A stretch of 64,000 bases of DNA from Typhlomys cinereus (Eukaryota; Chordata; Mammalia; Rodentia; Platacanthomyidae): contig JALPQD010000633.1 of the NCBI GenBank assembly GCA_023101885.1, forward strand, positions 565,712-629,711, written 5' to 3'. Positions 43,501 through 55,500 of the stretch are shown in pieces. Numbering within the stretch: the stretch's first letter is position 1; the number at the start of each line of letters is the position of its first letter. Made by a program: the position numbers and the translations under genes. The notes under the pieces are model-generated. The model worked only from the letters and a program-made list of their open reading frames with translations, made no database searches and had not been told where the DNA came from.

Positions 43501-46500
43501 AGGAGAGAGGACAGAAGGGGAGAGAGAGGAGAAAGAGGAGAGAGGGGAGAGAAGAGAGAGGAGATAGAGGAGAGAAGGGGAGAGAAGAGAGAGGAGAGAA
43601 GGAGAGAGAGAGGAGAGAAGGGGAGAGAGGGGGGAGAGAGGACAGAGGGGAGAAGGTCTAACAAGATGGCTCAGTAGGTCAAGGCACTCGCTGTGCAGCT
43701 TGACAACTCGAGTTTGCTCCTGAAGCCCACGTGGAAGTGCAAGGCGAGACCCCACGAAGCTACTGTCCTCCACTCCTGCTGTGGCACCTGTGATGACATG
43801 TGCATCACACATACGCACAACAGCAAAGTTTAAAAACTGTGAAATTCCTAAGCAAAGAGCCTCATGGCCTAGTAGCAAAAACTGCTGAGTCTCTCCTACT
43901 TCACCATAGCTCGAGGCTGGAGTCCCCTCCCCCCCCACCATAGCTCGAGGCTGGAGTCCCCTCCCCCCCACCATAGCTCGAGGCTGGAGTCCCCTCCCCA
44001 CCATAGCTCAAGGCTGGAGTCCCCTCCCCCCTTCACCATAGCTCGAGGCTGGAGTCCCCTCCCCCCCCACCATAGCTCGAGGCTGGAGTCCCCTCCCCAC
44101 CATAGCTCAAGGCTGGAGTCCCCTCCCCCCTTCACCATAGCTCGAGGCTGGAGTCCCCTCCCCCCCCACCATAGCTCGAGGCTGGAGTCCCCTCCCCACC
44201 ATAGCTCAAGGCTGGAGTCCCCTCCCCCCTTCACCATAGCTCGAGGCTGGAGTCCCCTCCCCCCCCACCATAGCTCGAGGCTGGAGTCCCCTCCCCACCA
44301 TAGCTCAAGGCTGGAGTCCCCTCCCCCCTTCACCATAGCTCGAGGCTGGAGTCCCCTCCCCCCCCACCATAGCTCGAGGCTGGAGTCCCCTCCCCCCTTC
44401 ACCATAGCTCAAGGCTGGAGTCCCCTCCCCCCTTACCATAGCTCAAGGCTGGAGTCCCCCCCTTCACCATAGCTCGAGGCTGGAGTCCCCTCCCCCCTTC
44501 ACCATAGCTCAAGGCTAGAGTCCCCTCCCCCCCTTCACCATAGCTCAAGGCTGGAGTCCCCCCCTTACCATAGCTCGAGGCTGGAGTCCCCCCCCCACCA
44601 TAGCTCGAGGCTGGAGTCCCCTCCCCCCTTACCATAGCTCGAGGCTGGAGTCCCCTCCCCCCTTACCATAGCTCGAGGCTGGAGTTCCTCCTCTTCACCG
44701 TAGTGAGAGGCCAGAGTCCCCCTTCTCACACTGACCCTTCCTTGGTCAGCAGGCTGCGGTGCTATCTGCTGTCCACCGAGCAGCCAGCCTCACAGCACCT
44801 TTGCCCCACATAGCTGTGAAGAAAGCTCACCTGCCGTGCCAGCCCCAGCACGCAGTCAGGACCACATCGCAGACTGACGCCCACAGACAACAAACTCCAC
44901 GTTATGGCCTGAACGCAGTCTGGAAAAGGCTCCCGACACCTGAATGATTATTAAACATCCGCTTCAAGAGAGGCAACACCACGGCTAGACGCGAGTACTT
45001 CAGACTTCCCATCACGTCTGCCTTTTTAAAAACCTGACGCGATACAGACGTTTGCGATCAGCACCAGCTCTCCCCACTGCAAGGAGGGGGCCACGCCCCT
45101 CAACATTCCTTCAGTTGGACTTGTACCGAGCACTGGGGCTTCTGCTGGAGGTTACACACTGCCGGGGCAGCGGCACTGATGCTCGCTGGCCACTGACGGT
45201 GGCAGGATGGGAAGACGGCTCCTCGGCACTTCTGGCCAGGAGTGACCTGCACCAGGGATCTGTGTGCGCCAGGCCTCGTTCACACGCCAATGTTCACAGC
45301 CAGAGGTGGCATGTCCTTGAGTCTGAGCCACAGCATGCAGGTGTCCACTCCGCTGTGCACAGCACGTGCTGCCTTCGCTTTCAGCCGCGTCCACTCCACA
45401 ATGCACAACACGTGCTGGCTCCGCTTTCGGACATGTCCACTCCACAATGTACGACACGTGCTGCTTTAGCTTTCAGCCGCGTCCACTCCACAATGCACAA
45501 CACATGCCGCCTCTGCTTTCAGCCACGTCCACTCCGCAACGCATGGCACGTGCCACTTCTGCTTTGGGCCACTTCTCAGAGTTCGGTGGGTGGATGGACC
45601 TGGGAGGGCAGGCGAGCTGCTCAGGAGGGCGCCCAGACGGCAGCACTTTCCACGGTGCTGATGCAGCACAGGGCAAAGGCTGCCACGCGAACGCACAGGT
45701 GCCCACGTGGGAAGCAAGTGGTGCTTCCTGCAGGTCCATGAACTACCTTCAGGCACGGCCGCAGTGGGCACTCGCTGCGCCAGGTCAGGTGAGGTGCGCT
45801 CCCGGGCGCTTCCTGCCCCAGCTAGGTGGACGGGCCTCTGTGCTGGACACGCACGGCGTCTTCTGTCTCTTTGGGGGAGGCAAGTGTGGTCATGGGGCTA
45901 TCCACAAAACTCGAGCTTCCAAGAAAAATGCCTCATTTGGGGGATCCATCCCCCGCAGGAGCCTGCCAGCATCCCCACTCAAGGATTGTCTGCTGAGGTC
46001 CCTGTGACCTGACAAAGTGCCACTGGCTCTGTAGTGACGTCACCGGACACACCATGCACGCTGCTGCCACACGTCACAAGTGTCGGGCCGGGAACACCAC
46101 TGCCCTCGCCGCGGCAGGGCCGGGAAAGCGCCAGCAGAGAGGAAGACGAGGTGCTGGGGGGGCTGCACACCTGCCTGTCACAGCCCGTGCTGCCTGTCCA
46201 GACAAGTTTGTAAAGTTTGTAAAGGGGAGATACTGCCATCATTTTCTCAAGTTTTCATATGGAAGTAATTTTATTCACTTAAAGCGTTACTTATGCTAAT
46301 GCGTAATGAGTTTATTGTTTTAAAATAATACTTACACTAAAAATTTATGGGAACTGTCAACAGACGTACAAACCCCCTGGGATTCTCCCTAAGTTAAGGG
46401 TACAGAGGGCTGAGTCACGTGTCGTGCAGCATGCCCACACAGCACGAAGGATGGAACGGGCAGGTGCACAAACTCTTGCTAAGAAGCCTGAGTGACAGCT

Positions 46501-49500
46501 GGGCAAGCTTCTGTCACGGGCTGTCCTCTGCGGCCATGAGGTGAGTCTTCCCAGGACGGCCCTGGGAGCTTGGCATGGTAGTCACTGAGACGCAGGGTGA
46601 CCCATTTCCCAGAGTCCTGTGGTTGAAGACAGGGAGGTAACTAGAGGGCACTGTCTTTGCATCTCCATACTCCATACATAGAGCACTTGGCACGGGGAAA
46701 GAACCCCCTCGGAAAAGGCAGATAGACAGTGCCTCTCTATGTTCTGGCCTCCTCATTCTAAAACGAACTCCCAAAACGGCCTAAAAACTGGAAACTCACC
46801 AGTTGCTGAGATGTGGAAAAGGCCATGTCTCCTGTAGCAGCAGCCTGTGGGTGCCTTGAGTTGCTGCTACCTGTGACTTTTCTGGGGACCACCACACAGG
46901 CTTGGACCTGTGGGTCACAGCAGCGAAGGCTGCTGGGGGTGGAGGGTCCCTGTCCCGGTCCTGGATGCCTGGTGATCTGAGCAGGGGGCACGTGTTTGCC
47001 TTGGCCTGTGGCTGGGGTCGGTCCCTGCATCTCGAAGGCAGGGTGGCAGGGGCTCCGGAAGCTCATCGGGCGGCAGCCATCTGGCTTGTCCAGCCACTTT
47101 CTGCTCCTGCTCTGCCTCCAGCCACGCCAGGACCCTTGGTGCCCAAGCTTCAGTAGCCTGGGCACATCCACGAGAAGAGAGACAGCTGAAGGCCCCGAGC
47201 TCCTTTTCTAGCAAAGCAGCTTCAGGACTCCACCTCCCACCCAAAGTGTAGCCATGTCATCATGGGGAACGAGACCACGAGAACGAGGCCACGAAAACAA
47301 GGCCCATGAGAATGAGGTGCAAGGAGAACACGATCCACGAGAACGAGGCCCACGAGAACGAGGTGCAAGGAGAACACGATCCACGAGAACAAGGCCCACC
47401 AGAGCGAGGCCCACGAGAACGAGGGTGTCCACTGAAGGATCCTGTCGCTGTTGTCATGAGGACACCTGGGGACGGGCCCAGAGCCCTGCCGTGGCCTGTC
47501 TGCTGTCTAGGAAAGAGGTTCTGTCTACGCCTGGCAATGGTAACAGACGAGAGGCCAGTGCATGGACTGGTATGCGAACGTGTGAGGGCAGAGACAGTTC
47601 CACGCTGTGTGCTGAGCACGGGCGGGGAGAGGCTGCCAGATGGTGCAGGCTGTGGCACCTGGTCTCAGCTACCCAGGACGCTCTGGAAGGGCCTGGTGTG
47701 TGAGCAACATTAAAGCCACTCTGACACACCAGAGAAACGCCGAGCGGCCAACGTGGAGACCTCTGTCAACACGGTCTCCTGGGATCCCACAGCTTGGAGA
47801 GCGGAAATGACACGAGGGACAAGATGAGTGCTGCGGGCTACTGGGGGTCCTTGGTCACAAAGTGCTGGGGGCCCCGTGTCCTTCCAGCACAGGCTGTGCC
47901 CTGACACTGCGGGGAAGCCCCGTGCTTCCAACCCCCTGCCACCCAGCTGCTCAGGAAACAGCGTTATGCTGCGTGAGAGCAGAAGCAGGAGCCCGACCGC
48001 GGCAGACACTTGCAGGTGGCAGCGTGAGGCCAGTGCCCAGGGGTCCCTCGCAGCAGCAGGGCTGTGGTCGCACAGCACGCAGCAGTATGGCAGGTTTCTC
48101 CACCCTCTGGCTGTCCTGGCTCTGCAGCTGAAAGGTCTCCGGCCTCATCCGCCCAGCAGTCACCTCTTAGTCCCAAGTGGTAGCCCTGGCCCTCCGGGGA
48201 TGGAGAAGCAATAGTGAAATGGTTGCCTGTGGGACCAAGGCACGAGTGGTGGAGCTGCCTTGGCCTTCGCACGGCTAACGGGCACAGCTGGCGAGGAGAA
48301 GCAGCAAAGCGCAGCACAGGAAGGCGCATGGCCAGAACAGGGGCCTCGGCACTGCTGTCTCCGGAAGGCTCCTTCCGCTCGTGGAAGAGCCGCCTGGCAT
48401 CCCAGAGCCCCGCAGGCCACAGCCTGACGCCACGGAGCATCCCGGGCTCCTAGCTGCACCACTACAAGCCACCTTCTGTTGCAAATGAAGCTGATTCAGG
48501 ACGTGCAGGATAAAGTCCCAAGCACCTTCAACGGTGAACAAGTGCTGGGTTAGCAGCTGTGCACGCGGACGGCCTCCTACTGAGTGTGCACGCCTGTGCA
48601 CGCATGCCTACTGCTGAGTGTGCACGCCCGTGCACGCATGCCTACTGCTGAGTGTGCACGCCCGTGCACGCATGCCTACTGCTGAGTGTGCGCGCCCGTG
48701 CACGCATGCCTACTGCTGAGTGTGCGCGCCCGTGCACGCATGCCTACTGCTGAGTGTGCGCGCCCGTGCACGCATGCCTACTGCTGAGTGTGCGCGCCCG
48801 TGCACGCATGCCTACTGCTGAGTGTGCGCGCCCGTGCACGCATGCCTACTGCTGAGTGTGCGCGCCCGTGCACGCATGCCTACTGCTGAGTGTGCGCGCC
48901 TGTGCACGCATGCCTACTACTGAGTGTGCACACTCATGGAATTTATTCCCACTAATCCACATCCTGCACCTGTACCAGCACACATACACATTCACACTTG
49001 TGCATATGCACATGTATGAGCATGGAACATGCACGTGTATGTTGACACACCTGCATATTTAAGCACATGCTCATACATACATTTAAGTACACATCCATGT
49101 AAGACTCAAACATACATGTCCACACACGCCCCTATACACAGGCCCATAGTACACACTTCTACTATGTGTGCATATATACAACACCCATGCACACATATAC
49201 CAGTTCTGTGTACACGCACACACACAAAGGCACACGTAGATCCATGCACACGTGGACACTTTATATATACATATATAAACCCCATACAAACACATATCAG
49301 AAGCCCACAATACGCATGCACCCTGCACAAACCACACTTAAACCACATGGTCCTGCACATACATGTTGTGGGCAAATACATGCATTACTGAATTCCCTCC
49401 ATACGTCCACACCCATGCACCCTGAGACTACCTGCTTTTGGTATCTCAAGAATGTGCTTGGCATGTACCGGACACATACCAGTTCTTTTAACACGTGCTG

Positions 49501-52500
49501 CACTCGTTTCCACCTCACGCGTCATGGCTTCTGCCACTTTTGCTCGAAGTTTTCCAAGCCCATGAGGCGCCCCAGCAGGGGCTATGAGCTCACCGGAGAG
49601 TCACAGCTGATGGTCTAGACAGGCTCCCCCTCGATGGTCCAGGCCGGCCTTGGACCCCTTATCCTCAGCAGTGCGGACTACAGGCTAGTACCAAACCCAG
49701 CTTGTCACAGTTTGAAAACACAGAAACATATGAAAAGGAACCGAAGTGCTCGCTGAGCCGCAAAGGATGTCATGTGTGTCTTGGAAAAGTTGGGGGATAT
49801 GAGAAGCCTCGAGGGCTTCTATGGGGCCCACAGCGTGGGCGTGTGCTGTGCTAGAAGAAAGGACAAGGTGGCTCGGAGAATGAACTGGACTACACACGGG
49901 AAACAACGCTTCATTCTGTATCACCTGTCTACTTAAAACTCAAAAAACTATTTGCAAAGCAAAGGAAAACGTCTGCACACTGCTGAGCACACACATGCTA
50001 TCACCTTCTATGTGCGTGTACAGGTGCACACACCCACACGCACTCTTTGGAGTAGGCATGCCTGCGGGGCTGGCTGAAGGTGGGGCCCACACACTTGGGA
50101 CTATGCAATGGTAAAGCCAGAGGCTAGGCCAGAAAGGCAAGATGTTCAAAGATGCAACTGGGCCTCCCATTTGGGATGCAGGGACATAAAGGTCTGTATG
50201 TTACACATTTCACACTTCAGTCTTGCAAGGTGGCGGCCAACATGAACAAAGTGACAGCGCTTGCCCCAAGGATAGCTGGGCGGAGGGACGCAGCAGGATT
50301 CTGGTCACGATGCAAAGCTATGTCTCGTGCATCAGATGCACGCACGCCACAGGAGATGAGGCCTGCAGGCTGGGGTGCAGGTGGGTGGAGCTTGCTGGTG
50401 GGGCTCCAGCACCCAATCCCCCACTGTACCTCCCAGCCAGTGCAGTGTGCGTCCCTCACAGCTCTGAGCATGACCCTCTCCTGAGCGCTCCGCCCTGAGC
50501 CAGAGAAGCTCTGCTTTCAAGGGTTCCTGTTACCCCCTGGGGTGCGACTTGATCTTAAGGACACTCTCTTCAGCACTGCTGTGAAGCACCTTGGCAAGTC
50601 ATACAACAAACTCAGCTCTGGAATAAGAAGGTGGAAGTCCCTGGGCACCTACACCAAACTAGCCAGCCTCCTGTGGTTGTTGGGCAGTGCCACACACAGC
50701 CCACCCGGGCATCTCTGCAGACACAGAAAGCCCCCGAGTTCCTTCCTGTAGGTGTCCAGCCCCTGTAAAACCTGCTGCCCCACTGCTCCCACCGGGGGAG
50801 TACCCAGATAGTGGGCTGAAGGGGACGCTCCTGTCTCCCACTAGTCCGAGCCCCATACGGGAGGATGACCACAGCCAGATTTATGACTCAGAGTGCTGGG
50901 GTGAGCGCCTTGCTCTGAAGGTCGCAGTCTCCATATTCCAAGGCTGGAACTACAAGCAGACAGTCGCACCAACCCAGCATTTTTACATGGGATCTGTGGG
51001 TCTTAAGTCCAATCCTTCAACAGAATTATTCATTCCTCACATCAAATTGCTTTCTTCAGGCCACAGAAAGGTTGGGAGAGGTGGAACTCCCACACAGGAA
51101 CACACATGTACACACACAACACACACATGCATGCACACACATGCGCACACATGCCACACACAGGCACACACATGTGCACACAGGCACGCATACACGCGCA
51201 CACGCACACACATGCACACACGCACACAAGGCATACACACGTGCACGCACACATACACATGCATACCACATGCACACACACATCACACACACATGCAGAC
51301 ATACACACAGATGTACACACATGCACTGATGCACAGACACATCCAAGGAGGATTCTGGAAAGGTTGCCCACTTGTCAGTAACTTGTGCAGGCTCCTTACC
51401 TGGGGGGGAATGAGATGTCCAGTTCATACAGTCTGTCCTTAAAGACAGACAGCTCCTTGTCAAATTCCAAGAGCTAGAGAAACAAAAAAGAAAATCATTT
51501 GGGTTCTCCTCTCTGGGACATGTCTTGAAGTGCTTGGGATGCACGTGACTCCCTGAAAACACGCAGAGTCCCAGCATGCGGTGTGACCATCCTTACCCCG
51601 GTGCATTCTGTTCCGCTGCTGCGCTCTGCTGCGCACAGGGCAAGCTCAGTGCTGAGGCTGCCCGGCCTGCTCACACGGACATGCTCGTGTCTCTACAAGC
51701 ACTCGAGCCTTGATGGGGCCAGGCAGCTCCATCCAGAGTGGGCGGCCTTCTCAGAAGGGATGTGGATCCCGCTGGGCTGTGCTGTGCTGAAAGCAGCCCA
51801 CGGAGCGATCCGGATCCACTCTAGCATCAGGTAACACGCCCTTGTGTTTGCACAGAGGTAAAATCCACAGTGGTGGAAATGTTTACTTCTACACACAGAA
51901 GAGGTGGTAGACCCCCCGCTCCCTCGGGATGCTTGAGAAACAAATTTGAGGGCACCGTGCCCCTAGAAGGAGGAGTTCCCCCCAGCCCTGGCTCTGTGAA
52001 GACACCGTGAACACCCGTGGGATGTTCATTAATCACATCTTACCCACACCTGCGCATGGCATTGTGCTGTGGTTTCCCGCAAAACCACACCGTGTCCTAC
52101 TCCTTCCTGCCGCCTCATCCATCATTCTTGAATGTGCAATTAGCAGCCTTGTGTATACTGTAATTACTTGTGTGCCAGCCTGCTCCCTCCCACCTGCACG
52201 GGCCTCCTCCCTGTTCGTCTAAATTGTCTCCACCAGGTCAGCAGCGAGCTGAGTCCTACTCTTGACCATCAGCCAGAATAAACTGGGGCTGGATAGGGTG
52301 AGGTCGGGAACCAGCTGAATCCCGTCCCGAGAGGCATCGTCCATGCCAGGGAGGAGCGTGGGAACCGCTGGTCCAGACCCGGCTGCCTTCCTGTCACATC
52401 GCAGTGTCCCGAACATTCGGACACTCAAGCCCGATGGCCGCAAACTGCCTGGCACGGCCCAGACACGGGCTTATGCTTGGTGCTGCCATCGTCCTGGCCG

Positions 52501-55500
52501 CCTGACCAATCAAGCGCACTTCTCTCCCAGAGCTGCTGCCCACGCTGCTGGCTGCAAGACTCGGGCAGCTCGGAGCGGGAGAGGGGTGCACAGGATGCTG
52601 CGGCGGCCCCAGGCAAAGCGCAGGCGAGCGCAGATCCCGACTCCCGATCCTTCGAAAGCTTCGCTCGTCTCTAGTGCTCTCGGTGGACAGAGGAGGACGA
52701 GCAACCTCGGGGAGTAGAGTGTCACACAAGCTCCAGGACAGGGCCCAGAGTGTGGCTGCAGCCTGCGGCTGCAGTCTGAAGCAGGCGCTTCTCCATTCTC
52801 AGCACCCTCGTGTCGCCAGCGCCAGCGCGCGGCCTTGTTCCGGATCTTCAGTCTCCCTGGGGATGCCCCCTTGCCTTCTTGCCTCGCTGGGTCCCCACTG
52901 ATCCTGAGAGGATATGCGGGTGGCTCATGACTCCGTGCAGCGGGAAGTGTCTGGTGTCTGGCAAGCGCTCTGGAAGGAAGAATGGCGGACAGAGAATCCA
53001 GCGGCAATGCTCTTCTCGATTAAGTCACTCTGCTGCTGTGGTCCTGAAAGCGTCCCACCTGCTCCATCTTGGGGGTGACGTGAGCCTCCTCGGGTCGTGG
53101 GGGAACCTCTGCTCCACATCTGGTGCTGCCATTTCATGCTGAGTGTAAATTTTCTGTTCTGTCATTGCAGGAGCCACTGTGCTTGACAAGGACTTGTGAC
53201 GTGGATGGTGCACGACCTGGGGGTGAGGGTGAGCCCTCTGCTCACCATGTGTGCCGCAGCCCTCGGCCACCTGCTGTACGCGCCCACGCTGCTCCTGGGC
53301 CACGCCCTCCCCACCGCAAGTCACCAATTCCTTCTTCATCTGAGGCCACTTGCTTGACATTCCTCCATGGTGCTTCCAGGGTGATGGTCCCACAAACCTT
53401 GCACGTTCTTACGAATTACAAAATGATGCAAGCTGCTACCAATTGTTCAACATGACATTCTTCCAGGTCCCTTTGCCTCTGGCTGCATCTCTAGAGTCTC
53501 CCCTACGAGAAGCACATTTCCTCCTGTTCTGTGAACGTAAACTTGTCTTTGCTGGTTCAACAACTGGGAAAACATCTAGCTGGGGGGGGGGGACAGGGTC
53601 TACCCCCAAGATTCTAAGCCAGTGATAGGAAATGCAGACGAAAAGATCTCATGAGGAAGCCTCGAGCTGATACACTGCCTGTGGCCACCCTGAGGTCTGA
53701 GTATGCAGCTCTGACCTGGTGCCTGCCTCCGCTCCAGAAACCACCACGTTTGCCCTTCACAGGCTCGGGGCTGCTCGATCTCGCCCCTGGCCCTGGTACA
53801 ACTTCCTAGAAGAAGTAGGAATGCAAATCTTGGGGACACACAGACAACGACCTTGCAGAAGTAGAACTCCGAGAGGAGAGCTGTTCTCTTGGGCAGCTCC
53901 TGCTTCTGCCTGCCAAGCTCCAGGATGGGGTTCTAGCACAACCAGGCTTGTCCTCTGTCCTGAGAGCGCGTCCTCTGTAACCACCCACAGCCAGGACACG
54001 AGGACAGGACAAGCAGGACCTTCTGCCGTCCAGCCCAGGTTCCAGCCAGGTCCCTAACATTCCCGGGCTTTGGCAAGCCTTCTGTGCGTATGCATTCACA
54101 CAAACTCAAAGGCACTGTGGACACAAGAGATTGTGTCCACACTATACATACATGCACACAGCACACAGGAGTATGCAAGTGTCGAATGCACATATGCTTA
54201 TACATATGCACATACCTAACACACAGCAAAAGTATACACGAATCTGTTTTGCTTCAAAACTGTGGAACGTGTTGAGGAAGAGCATGTTGTTGGCCAGCCT
54301 ACAGCAGAAGGTCATCTTCGTGCCTGTGCTTTGCGTCGCGCGCTGTATGCGGACATAGCTACGGGTCCTCACGACAGCTCTGGACACACCTGCCACGTGT
54401 GGCGTGCTGTCCTGTCACCTGCACTCAGCATGCTCCTGCTTTAAATGCTCTCCACAGGACACTGCACAGCTGTGCTGGGCTGTCCCTAGGGGTTCTCAGG
54501 AGCACCTGCTTCTGCAGGGCCAGCACCTGCCTTGGACTTCTGCCCGAAGGCGTCCACCTTACGCAGGAGAAAGCTGCAGCTGCAGACCTGCAGGACTGTG
54601 CAGCTCCTACAGCAGACACAGGCAGCCCCTCCAAACACAGCGCGTGCTCCAGAAAGCACAGGCATGTGCAGAGAAGCAGGGTGGGCCGGGCTTGAGGCGG
54701 GAACAAGGCAAAGTTGGCAGCTGGTGGCAGTTTGCTACCTCCTGTCCCGAGTGTGGGATCAATCAGCCGTCCTGTCTGTGGCTTCTGTTTTAAAAGTACC
54801 CTCCTTCAACTCTGAAGTGTGTAAAGTCAAAATAGAGGTAAAAACATTAGTGAATTTAGAGTGCATCTGGACCTTTACGCTTCCTCGGTGAGATGGAACT
54901 CTCTGCATTAACTCCAGATGCACTCCTTGAATCATGCAGGATCCTAGATCTACATCATGTAAAGTCCCACCTGAGTCCGGGACATGCCTGGGGTCTGCCC
55001 TCGGTTCTCCTGGTGGCTAGTGCTGTCTGTCAGCAGACACGCCCTGGTCGAGAAGGCTGAGTTCTCTGATCACACGCTTCCTCGGTCGCTGCTGTGCCGA
55101 CAGCGGTTGGAGCGGGGCCTCATGTGTCTCTGATGGGCTGCCCGGTGTGACCAAAAGAATGCCCAAGGAGATGACGCTGCCACGGTCCCCTCGAAGAGCC
55201 AGCGGAGGTGTCTCTGGGTGGGAACTGTGCCCTCCTGCTGCTGAATTGATAATATGAGTCTTTGAGATACCTCACAAACATGTGTCCTACACATTCTTGA
55301 TTACACAGTGAAACAGCACGGCTGCTGTGGACAATGACAAAGCAGCTGCCGCCGAGAATCTGTCAGGCGCCATCGCAGCTGCGCAGATCCCACTGTTACT
55401 GTGTGCACGCTGCGCTGATAAAGAAAGAAGGGCCGGGAAAATCAATGCGCCCTGAGCTCGGGCGGCTGCTACACACACAGAAAACATCTCCATCCAACAG

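Noticed and set aside
43228..44405. 258- and 169-codon Leu/Ser/Pro-rich and LELWWGG repeat frames, minus strand
   Set aside because: Come from the GA tract and the 33-bp minisatellite. They do not agree with INPP5A splicing.
45052..46007. 213-229-codon overlapping frames on the + strand
   Set aside because: Partly created by the 44-bp repeat at 45.36-45.57 kb; no similarity to known proteins.
53025..53455. Possible processed pseudogene around 53.0-53.5 kb
   Set aside because: Frames on both strands have no recognisable protein and there is no poly(A) tail or target-site duplication that I can see.
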